Assembly: GCF_000003815.2 (NCBI RefSeq) | Contig: NC_049994.1 | Coordinates: 1,485,499 to 1,549,498 of the forward strand | Length of the DNA: 64,000 bases | From: Branchiostoma floridae | Taxonomy: Eukaryota; Chordata; Leptocardii; Amphioxiformes; Branchiostomatidae | Reading direction: 5' to 3' | Shown: positions 11,994-23,900 of the stretch, in pieces | Layout: the number at the start of each line of letters is the position of its first letter | How positions within the stretch are numbered: the stretch's first letter is position 1 | Position numbers and translations under genes: made by a program | The notes under the pieces: model-generated | What the model saw: the letters and a program-made list of their open reading frames with translations, nothing else | What the model was told of the DNA's origin: nothing | Database searches by the model: none

Positions 11994-14900
11994 ATGAGGC
12001 TGTTGCTGTACATTTGTCTTTGTTCGGCTGTAGTGATCTTAGCCAGGTCACAGGCAGTATGGAACCCAGGTGTTCCCGACGCTACAGGCCNNNNNNNNNN
12101 NNNNNNNNNNNNNNNNNNNNNNNNNNNNNNNNNNNNNNNNNNNNNNNNNNNNNNNNNNNNNNNNNNNNNNNNNNNNNNNNNNNNNNNNNNACCCGCCCAA
12201 CCCACCGGCAACATCAGCCAACAGTGTCAGAAGGATGTTGCTCAGTACAAAGCAGACCTGTCCCATGGAAAGATGTATGCCCTGCAAAGTAAGTGAGCTC
12301 CACATCTATGGAGTCCAGTAAAGGCGACCTGAACAAGGAACACTTGTGTTTCCTCATACCGCCCACCGTTGTGGAGACGTTCGTTCAATAGATCAAATAT
12401 AAAAATTTTTAAACAAAGGATTAGGTCTATGGAATGGAACACAGACTGACAAGCTGCCAGATTACTGGAGTACAAGACTGCCCTGAGAGGCCTGATGTCT
12501 AGCTTCATACACCAGGCTTTTAAAACATGACTATTTATTCGCATCTGGCACCAGCTACAGTCCCATAGTTGAACGGCAGTAGCGGTAATTCCTCAAGCAA
12601 GCCTCAGAGTATCAAGTTGGACATGACTATCAGACGGAATTTAACGAGTGAAAATGCAACGTACTAAGTGTTTCAGAGAGGTATTAAACGCTGAGGAGTT
12701 ACAATGAATACTGTGGTATTGTATATCTCAATGGAATCAAAACCGTCAATTAATCCTCTGAACTGTTGGGTTGCCTTGAAATGCAATGTTTCAACTTATT
12801 AAAAATATGCACAGGTTCTAAGTGTAACTACATACGTTAAACCTTAGACAATCCACATGCCAGATCTGAGGTTATATAAATGTGACGCTTTATCTTATTG
12901 TCATACGTACGCCCCTTTAAGTAATTGGAACAAACGCAAAGCAAACATACTGTCTGATCTTTGCCCTGTCACTTTTATATAAGACAGCAGATGGGAGTCG
13001 CAATAATGTGACCACCCTCTTTAAAAGCTGTTGACTGTACATGTTGATGTACATGTTGTACATGTAACGTTACATACCAGGGCTGTATCGAGCTTTAGTT
13101 CTTTTCCGTCCCACTCATTGTTTGGGATCCCTTTATTATTAGTACTTACTTACTTACTTTGGTCGAGCTCCCGCTCGAGCTAAGCTAGAAAGTCGTCTCC
13201 ACTCCTCCCTGTCTTTCATCAAGGACTGGATTTCCCTCACATCATGTAGGTTAGTGTCGGCTCTAAGATTGTCGATGTAGTTGACTTTGGGTCTTCCCCG
13301 GCTTTTCCTCCCTTTTGTAGGCTCCCATAAAACTAGTTTGGATGCAATAATGTCGGTGTGTCGGACACAGTGAGCAGCAAGTTTCAGTCTCCTAGCCTTG
13401 ATTTTTTCTGAAATGGGCGGTAAGTCTTGATACAGCTGTTCGTTGGAGAGTTTCTGCATCCAGGAGACATTTAAACACATGCGAAGCATCCGCGTGTAGC
13501 ACCCGTTCAAACTTTTTATGGAGGATTTTGTGAGTGTCCAAGTTTCGCTCCCATAAAGAAGAATGGACTCCACTGTGGCGATGAAAAGTTTGAGTTTGAT
13601 TTTCCGTGATAACTGTGAGTTCCAGACTTTTCTTAGTTTGTGGCAGCTGCTCCATGCCAAAGCTTTCCTTACTTCTAGATCTTTCTCAGAGCTTTCCATG
13701 TTTGACCCTAGATATTTAAAATTCTTCACCTCCTCCACTAGGTCACCGCTCCTAGTTTTGATCGTGATGGGAGCAGCAAGGTTGTATGCCATGAATTTGG
13801 TTTTCTTTGCGTTTAGGTGCAACCCCACTTTAGCAGATTCATTTTCAAGACGCAGAAGTACTTCTTGTGCTTGGAGGATTTTCTCTGCCAGTAGCGCGAT
13901 ATCATCGGCAAAGTCTAAATCATTTATTACTACAGGGGGATAACGACTGCTTTTCCTGCTTTCTAGCTCGAAACCTAGCTCAGTCTCTCTGTCCCCGAGC
14001 GTCTGGCGCATGATGTAGTCAAGAACCAGTATAAAAAGATAGGGTGCTAGTGTGTCGCCCTGTAGGACTCCTGCAGTGATACTGAACAGTTCAGTTTCGC
14101 CATCCGGGGTCAGCACTTTTGCAGATGAGTTCTGGTAGAGTTTCTCAATGACTTGAACAAGCTTTACTGGGATCCCGTAGGCCTTGAGGATGTTCATCAT
14201 TTTACCTCTGTGTATACTGTCAAAGGCTTTACTAAAGTCTATGAAAATAACAATTGCCTGGAGGTTTTTGCTCAGTACACCTTCGATCAATCTGCGGAGT
14301 GCCAGGATTTGAGAGGTTGTTGAACGACCTGGGCGAAAACCATTTTGGTTTGGTCTAAGAAGCTTGTCAACCACAGGTTGTATTCTATTCAGTATCATTT
14401 TGTTGGTAATTTTTGCCGCAACTGAAGTAAGCATAATGCCCCTATAGTTTGTGTATTCAGTTAAGTCTCCAGATTTGGGAACGGGGACAAGATTTCCAAT
14501 CGCCCACTGTTCAGGTCTGTCACCTTCAAATAGTTTATTGGAGAAATTCAGGATGATGTCATCGAAGTCGCACAACTTTAGGGCTTCTGGAGAAATACCA
14601 TCAGGTCCGGGTGATTTCCCGAGCTTTATCCTGCTCTTTGCCGCGATGTATTCTTCTACTGTGAAGGGATCGTCACTTATGTTGAGCTTTGGAAATATTT
14701 GGGCAATGGTTTCATCAGGCGAACCCTCAACTACTGGCTCAGAGCCAAGAAGTTTACTGAAGTGTTGTTGCCACTTCTTCAGTCTATCTTCTTTACCAGT
14801 TCCTTTTAGAACACTCTTTTTGACACTTTTCCTTCCGCTGATGCTGTTAATCAGCTTCCAGCTTACACTGTGCCTACTAGTAGTTTCAGCGTCTTCAACT

Positions 14901-17900
14901 TGTTGTATCATTGTAGTTACCTCTTCCTCAGTAATAACATTATACATGTCCTCGAGGTTAGTTTTAGCTTTTTGTAGGTTTTCACAGTTTTTGTTGCTGG
15001 GATGTTTCTGATACTTTTTGAACATATGCTGGACTTTCTTCCTAGCAGTTATCACCCTAGTGTCTTCAGAGAAGCGCTTCTTTTTTAACCTCTTCTTCCG
15101 AGGTATGAGCAGCCTTGCCGCTTCTTCGTTTGCCTGTATGAAATGCTCGTACGCCTCAGTTGTTGTGTCGTTCTCTGCTTTCAATGCAGTGGATCTATTT
15201 CTCACTTCCACAGCGTACAGCTCCTGGATATGTTCATCTCTTAGAGCATTCCAGTCATAGATCATTCTAGGGGGAGTTTTACTTGTTCGCAAGCTTAATT
15301 TCAACCTAGCGGTAACAACTCTGTGATCTGAGCCTATGCTACTAAATGTGCTATATGCTTCACAGTTCTTCACCGAGTTTATCCACTTTTTGTTTACCAT
15401 GATGTAGTCAACTTGGGATTTAGTTCCACTCATGTCTGAGATGAAGGTCCACAGTTTACCTGGCTTCTTTTGGAACTTGGTATTGGTAACTATAAGGCCG
15501 GTCTCATTCACTAGATCACGGACAATTTTCCCATTACTGTTTGTCCTTGGGTGATATGTAAAGGGTGCAGTTTCCTTTCCGAGATGCGCATTGTAGTCAC
15601 CAATTACCAAAAGTACATTATGCTTGGGGACTTCCTGTATTGCGTCTCGTAAGTTGTAGTAGTATAGNNNNNNNNNNNNNNNNNNNNNNNNNNNNNNNNN
15701 NNNNNNNNNNNNNNNNNNNNNNNNNNNNNNNNNNNNNNNNNNNNNNNNNNNNNNNNNNNNNNNNNNNAAAAAACGGGAAACCAGGTCCTGGTTCACCCAT
15801 TAACCGGGCACCAGCACCAAAATGGCAGCACCTCCTCTCTCTAACAGTGCTGGACAGTGGAAAACTCCTATGAATCTTGGGCGGAAACCTGGTCTGGGCC
15901 GGTAGCTACTCACAGTGCGTGAACATCACCAGGAAAGGATACAACATCACCTTCGATGGGAAGTCTACATGGCTACGCTGGTACCTGTGGTGGGTATTTG
16001 ATTGTCTGAACCAATATTTATTCACGAGAAGCTAAAATTGACCTGCAGGCCGATTATTATTGAGGTCATGAGGGAAGAGGTGCGGTGAGATAAAATATAA
16101 CATAGATACAGATTACATCATTTTAGTCCTATATACCATTATGTATACATGGTAAACATATGTAGTAGAACAAAAAGCTAGTTTCCGTTCGTTTTTGTCA
16201 TTGCTTCAAAAGTCTCCTAAAGCAGATTTGGAGCCGTACGTGTGTAGACGCCTTTTCTTATGGATTACAAGGATGCTAACAATTGTTTCTGTCTCCAGGT
16301 CGGCGGCGGAATAGCTGGTGTGACTAAGTTAACGATCGGCGTTTGTGTGCCCAGCTCCTGTAGTCAACATGACGTCATTCAGACACTGGACGGCAGTAAG
16401 TCAGGCATCGAATCTCGCTCGTAACTCAAACTGTTGATAGAACATATTTATGATATGCCGATTCGTAATTATACATATATACAGTACACTGCACTTCTCA
16501 TCAATCATTTTACTAATTCTGAAATAGGTGATTCAGTACAGTACCTTATATGTTAGATTGAATAGAGATGTACTTGCGTCTCAGCCTGATACTTTTTAAA
16601 CGAAGACAAATGTTCTTTTCAGGTATCTACTGGCGTTTCTTTGTTCAGCAGGGAATACTGCAAGTGACGTCAGCCTATTCACAGGAGTCCCCACCAATCC
16701 AGAATGTCACTATCGCGGCGATGTGAGCATGTTTGAAATCTTCTGTTTGTACCTGGCTGAAGACATTGAATACTGCCTGTTTTCCTACATAGTCCACGCT
16801 TATTTGATTATATAGGTGACATTCCTGGGACCCCCGAGACTGATGCGGATTGAAGGTTGATAAATGACTAAACACACCGACTATGGTTTACCGAACAGTA
16901 TACTTTTTTATTTTATCTTCTTTCACATCTTTATCTTTGACTTTGGAATTTACGTCGGCATTCCATGAAATAATTGTTAGTTTTCTGACATTTTGACGGC
17001 ATATATTTGCTCATTGCACAGCCGCTTTGTACGATTTACATTGTGGTCTCAAACTATTTTTTTTGTACAAACTACTAACAATTTTTCTAGCGCAGATGTC
17101 ATCCATATAATCAAATCAATATGGCCTAAGGATAGATGCCGAAGACATTGAAGACTATAACTACCCTCTTCCAACTTATAAGACTGGTATGTCTGTCCCC
17201 TCTGTTCTTTGTACAGCTGTATCTGCAGTGTTCTCCTCCTCCTCATTGCGATGGGAACCGTCTATGACGTCATCATCCACCAACCCCGACTGATGGCCAT
17301 TAAAATGCAAAAGGTAAACAGACATCGCAGAACCTTAAGCTTAAGTGCGCCTTTGAAGTCCTACTCTTAAGACTAATGGGGAACAAACTGTATGTAAATA
17401 ATGCACACATCTCTAGTGTCACATGGCCATGAGAGAAAGTCATGAGATGCTGAACATATATCAATGCTAAGTTGAACTTTTCAGGAGTCCAAGACCTCGT
17501 CATCGTTTTGACTATGATGATCTAATGTATTTGGATCATTTTGGCAGTAGAAGATTTAGACTTATCGAACTATAGCATAATGTAATGATTAGATGACAAT
17601 TACACAACATTCATAAGATACAGTCAAACCCGTCTATAGCGGCCACTCAAGGGACTGGTCAAAATTGGCCACTATAGAGAGGTGGCCACTATAGAGAATA
17701 TGCTAATTAATTGACCACAAGCAATAAGTTACACATGGTTTTAGTACCCACTGATCTTTATTCACATAATACAGTACTGTACATGTACTGCAATTATTTT
17801 ACACTATATGTATTAAGAAAACAAAAGCTATAAAAAATTTTAAATGTTCTACAGTTGATATTGTCTGAAGAGACCGGTATCGTCATATTTCTTTGATCTT

Positions 17901-20900
17901 TCGTCTTGTATCCTTTGATACTTCGCCGTCCGTGTGTTCCCTCCCGCGTTCACACGTCAGGCTCGCCCATTATGCTAATGTGGTACTCACAAGAAAAGTC
18001 TCGTCATTTTAGACTTATCTCTTAATAAATGTAAGAATAAAATCCACCATAGTCTGAAGTTCATATCATTTTGTCTTTGTAACAATTCGTTTAGAAAGTT
18101 TTTGTGATAAAAATTAACCTAAGCGATAGTGTATTAGAACGTAACTTTAACGCAATTTACCTCTGTAATATTGGTGTCGTCTATTGACCTTATATGACCT
18201 CGCTTGTCGGCGGGTATGGGTAGCGCCAGTTTACGAAGTTTTGTTTTGAAAATAAATCAAAGAGGTTTTAAATCCGGCGTAGGGTGACGATACGGCAGCT
18301 GTATATGGCCGAACGCGTGCCGAAACATAGATCAGCGGTCCGCGTGGCCGTAATCGGCAGTGTTTTTGTACCTGCGGGACCGGAAATCGAGTGGCCGTGG
18401 CCGCGTTGGACAGGTGGCCGCTAAGCCTATTTCTTAATCATTACGAATCCAAGGGACCGACAAAAAGTGGCCACTATGGGCAGGTGGCCGTTATGCAAAG
18501 GTGGCCGCTAATACAGGTTTGACTGTGACACTGTCAGTGGCGTATTTACTCACTGAAATGCCTCTTGGCATGTAAAGCAGCAAGATCTTGGGCAACCCTC
18601 TGGATACTATCCAAAGTATGGTTAAAGCACTCCTGTTCTTTCACCACTGTTCGTCTCTATGTGTTCCTCAGTCGGCGTTGTTTCCTCTTTCCTTTTGGCG
18701 TACAGTGTAGTGCTCTTCTCGCCATGTCATTTGGTTCTTTCCTCAACCAACGCGTGACCAATCCATTTCCGTCTTCTTCTGAGGATGATGGTTCCATATA
18801 CTCTCGTGACAGTGACGCATGTTGACGTAATGTTGCAGGAGAGTGAAGCACAAGATTCTGACGTCGCCGTGACTTTACCTGACGAAAAGACGCTGCTGGT
18901 GAACCGTCTCCCCACGCAGGAAACCCACGCAACCGAAGAAGGTCCGAATAATTTTTATCGATGTTTCAACCCCTTCTACGATCCTTAACGTTAAAACTAT
19001 CACAAGTCGACATCATTTCCAACCAAATCAAATGGCTAAATTCCAAACAAGTCGTAGTTCTTTCATAAAACATGTGATATCAGTTGTGGGGCTTTCATAT
19101 GTCTTGAATTGCTCCATCTTCCACAGGTATGACCGGCCGTATCCTCCTGTGCTTCTCCCTCTACACCAACATCGGGAAGGTCCTCAGCACCAAACAGGCG
19201 CCTGGTAGCATCAAGTGTCTGCACGGCATCCGCTTCATCAGTATGACCTGGGTCATTCTGGGACACACATACGTTTGTGCTGAACCGCACCTCGGTATGT
19301 AGATTTTGGCGATGCCTCAGGGGCTAGCCTAAGAGGATAGTGTACGTCCGTTTGACAAGAATTCCCAAAATTCTGCAGGCATGTCAGGAATTTTCCACGC
19401 CTGCGTATTTGCATCATCGCTTTAGAGGGGAATAACTCGGGAATGGGTGGACGGATCCTCATGATATTTCGATATATCGAATGTAGATACTTTCAGGGAT
19501 ACTTTACATAATTAAATGCTAATCATGAAAATCAGGGGCTAATTTGCATAATTAATGAGGACAGTTTAGACATACACTGCATTTCATTTTAGAATACTGA
19601 AAAATATGCCATATGCTTACTGTTAAGCATATATCCGATTGGCAAAATTTCCTGACATTCCACAGCAATTTGTCCGCGCGTGCGCAATTGCATCATCCTT
19701 TTGAAAGGGAATAACTCGGGTGTATAGTTATGCTACATGTGGTCGATCTTTCAGACAACTCGCTGCAAGTCTCAGAGGCCTTGGAGACATTTACAATTCA
19801 AGCCATCAGTAATGCCTCCGTTGCTGTGGACTCGTTCTTCTTCCTCAGGTAACAAACAGCTACAATGTAAACTGGTGACAGTGATGTGACAGTTGAATGT
19901 TTCAACAATTGCTCCTACATGTATATAAATCCTTCTGTACGTTGCAATAGGCACATTATACAATCTGGTCGTTTCGCATCCTCATAAATCACGTAAGTTA
20001 TATAAAAAAATCCATGTCCTATCAGAAACACCTACTCCGGGAGGGGGAGTCAGATCTTTTACAAATCATGACCCATCAGTTGACCAGTTGTTTACAGTCA
20101 TCTGTCTACTGTAAATGCATTTAAGTTCGCGGGGATATAATTTCGCGGTAGCGGGAAAATGGACTTTTCGCGGTGGTTTTAATTTCGCGGTAGCACCATG
20201 CACTGTAGTCTCTTACTCTTATGGAAAAATCCACCAAACATTAATCCACCGCGAACATTTCTGCATTTACAGTATTTATAAAAGTCTGTCTCGATATATC
20301 TTTGTACGTTTTTTGTCCAATTGCGTTGCTAACATAAGTTGATCTAACTTGAGTATGCCATCATTTTGTCTGTATTTGTTTATTTATATGTTTGCCTAAT
20401 AAAAAAATCAGGTTTTCACATCTTCCCTACCAGTGGAGTTCTGATGTCATACCTTCTAATCAAGCAGATGGAAAAGAACAAAGAAAAGGGAAAATCAGTT
20501 CCATACGGGATGGTGTATTTCCACAGATATTGGAGGTGAGCTATCTAATTTGAAACTTTAACATATTCGATGTTTTCTATTTTAGTATCGTATCTTTCTA
20601 TAAGCTTCCTTGTTTTTGGCGACGCCTCAGGGGCGAGCTAAATGATATATTATTCTGTCCAGTCTGCACGAATTCTAGGAATTGTACAGGCATGTGTCCA
20701 CAGGAATGCTAGCCCATAAGAATGTTTGGAATTCCAGTCAGAGAGCCAGTCTTGCTGATATTCCAACCGCTGGCAGAAATTGGGTCATGCAGCCTCCCTT
20801 TGGCCTAGAGGCATTCGGCCTATAAAACTGGGACAATAGGCCGCAGATTGATGGAATGCCAGGAAGGGGGCAGTGCACGTTAGGCAGGACCACTGGCATT

Positions 20901-23900
20901 CGAACCATGCAACCATTGTTGGACAGGGTCACTGGATTTCCAGTCAGAGGAGAACTAGTCTAGTTTTTGTTACGTATAAGTAAAACCATACGGCCAGGAA
21001 CATTCTACAAACTATGGTACATCAAAGGAAGTTAGGTACTGAACAGTGTGGCTGGTGACCAGTAGATGAAAATGTCATACAAAGAACAGTCCTGGAACAC
21101 AATTGCTTTCATTCTGCACCCTCAGGTTGACACCTGTATACATGTTCGTCTTGATGCTGTGGATGTGGGTATTTCCCTTCATGTTCTCTGGTCCATTCTG
21201 GCCACAAGCTCCTAACGGGCTGAATCCAAACTGCGAGGACAACTGGTGGACAAACCTGCTGTATATCAACAACGTGGTCAACTCTGATAGGGGGGTAGGC
21301 AGATGTTTGTTTATTTTTTACGTGAATATGGTGTACAAGACAAACGGCAAGTAAAATCTGAGGTGCTTCAACCATATATTAACAACATGTTCATTTATAT
21401 CTATGTATATACTCCATGAATGGGCTATGTTTAAAGTGTCTTCATATAAATTGGTTTCTCTCCCTCTTCTTAGTGCATGGGTTGGAGCTGGTACTTGTCC
21501 AATGATATGCAGTTCCTCGTCATCGGAGTTCCTCTCGTCTACATATTGTACAGGTGTGTCGATTGTTGTTCTTCATTGCAAACAGGAGTTGGAGACCTCA
21601 TACCCCATTTAAACGTTTTTAACTCTTATGCAAATGTCCTCTGTATTTACATAGTCCATGCATGGTGATGTTCGTGTTTAACTAGCTTACACGTCAGAAT
21701 TATTACACGGCTCATGATAAAACTTGCTTACTTCCAGATGGCAGATATTGGGGATTGCTGTGCAGCTGGTTCTCCTGTTGGCAAGCTTCATCACTACTGC
21801 AGCGCTCAGTTGGCAATATGACATGAAAGCACCCTTGGGGTAAGGATACCGTTTGATATTCCTGACAATGCCGTCATAGCAAACGCGGTGACGTATATTA
21901 ATGGAAGTTTATTTGCAAGTTCTTGCCCGAGGGCTAATTGCAACATGAAACATACAGAAAATATAATAAACATGTATAAAATGAAATACTTTGGTATAGA
22001 TAACAATGGTGACAAGTGTAAACGAGTGACTATTCTATCAATGGTATGGACTGCTGAGAGCTACAATCTACGTATTTAGGGTTTGACTTCTTTTCTGGAA
22101 GCAGTGGAAGACGAAGTGTCCCACTTTTTCTTTGATGCGTGGGTTATGTGACGTTAACAGCGTTATAGTTTTGTTTTCGTCGGTAAGCGTTTGGAAATTT
22201 TTGTGGAATTTGCATGCCTCTTCAAATAACTCATTTCTTTCCTGATCGTTAGAGAGGCAGTTAGAAATAAAATGTATTTCGTCTTCCACCGGTTTTGCCA
22301 TACAATGGTTACAGGTTCTTTCGCCCACAGGTAGCTTTTTGTACCGCCCTCTCTCAATTTCAAGGGGGTGGGCGCTAATTCTAAGTTAATTAATTAATTA
22401 GTTAATTAATATTGCTTTCACAATATAGCGCTTGTAAATCCTGAATTTAGAATTCCTGTTATATGATTTATGCTGATAAATCCTCTTCCTCATTGCTTTG
22501 ACTTACCATTACCAAAATGTTTCGATTTATATGATGTCGTTACATGAATAGTCATTTGAATCTTCTGGATTAACTTTTACATTGCTGTAGAGGATTTCAC
22601 AGAAATATCTACAGTTAAGATTTACCATCCACAGGGACATCGACAAGTACTACATAAAGCCGTACTGTCGTATCGGGCCGTACTTGGTGGGAGTTGCTGT
22701 TGGCTGGCTGCTGATCAAGATAAAACCGAAACAGATAAAGAATATGGTGAGCCAAACAAGTGTTTGTGCGTTTGTGAGACGTCGTGTAACTGCCGAACTA
22801 CGTGTGCTAAGACTACGAAAATTTGTGACTTTCCCTAATATAATGTTGGTAAGCATTCTACGAAAAAAAAACATGAGTTTGTAATTTTTCATCTTGCCAT
22901 GGCAGCGGGTTTCTAAAGGCTTATTTTACAAAATTTACTAGTAGTAGTAATTTAAGTTTAAATAATGAGGTTTCAAGCTTTTGTGCTGAACCAAACTTGT
23001 TTTCCTATTTTATTAACAGTCTATGTATTATATGTTACATTAGTGATTAAATATTCATAAGTTATGCTAATTTGATGACGTCATGGGTCAAAATCCAAGA
23101 TGGCGGACAATGTCATCAGCGACGAGACGGTAGAATCAGATTGTTTACTAAAATTCCTTCAACAACTTTTTAACAAAACATATTCACATGAACATTATTA
23201 GTCCAATTTCTATTGGGATTTGGGGTTATATGTAAAAAAAGAAAATTCAAGCTCGGCGAGTCAAGATGGCGGACATATGACCAGTCATATTCTGACGTCA
23301 TATTCTGACATCATATTGGCAACAAAAGACCTGGCAGACTTACATATCAATAAGATACTCTTAATACTCAAATTTTTGTTTAATACCTTTAAGTGTAGCG
23401 AGAATTTCCTGGTCTTGATATAGGGTTGAGAGTTATCAACGCTTTGCTAGCGCTAATGCTCATCAATCTGAAGAAGACCACAAACGTGGGCAACAATGAT
23501 GGTATTAACTTGCCTTTCCAAACCAGACCTCTCGCCTGCTGATGACTATTGGTTGGCTCGTTGCTGCTGCCTCTGCCATGGCTGTGTTGTATGCACCTTA
23601 CGGCCAGTACCACGGCAATACTCTCCAGACGGAAGCCGAGAACGTACTGTACCTTACTGTCCACCGTACCGTCTGGGCCATGGCGCTTGGCTGGGTGGTT
23701 GTCGCATGTCATCATGGATACGGAGGTACTAACATAACTCCTGCCTACGTTAGACGTGTACTTACTGTTGTTGTTTTGAATCACAAAGCACAATATATTT
23801 TTTGGCGAATCAAACTTTTAATTGTATATTAGTACATCGTATGCATATTTGTCTAGTGCTTCATGTCTAGTGCGAAAAACCGTTAGGGCATTATTTTAAT

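Noticed and set aside
13563-15260. Plus-strand ORFs of 80-186 codons
   Set aside because: Shadows of the minus-strand LINE reading frame.
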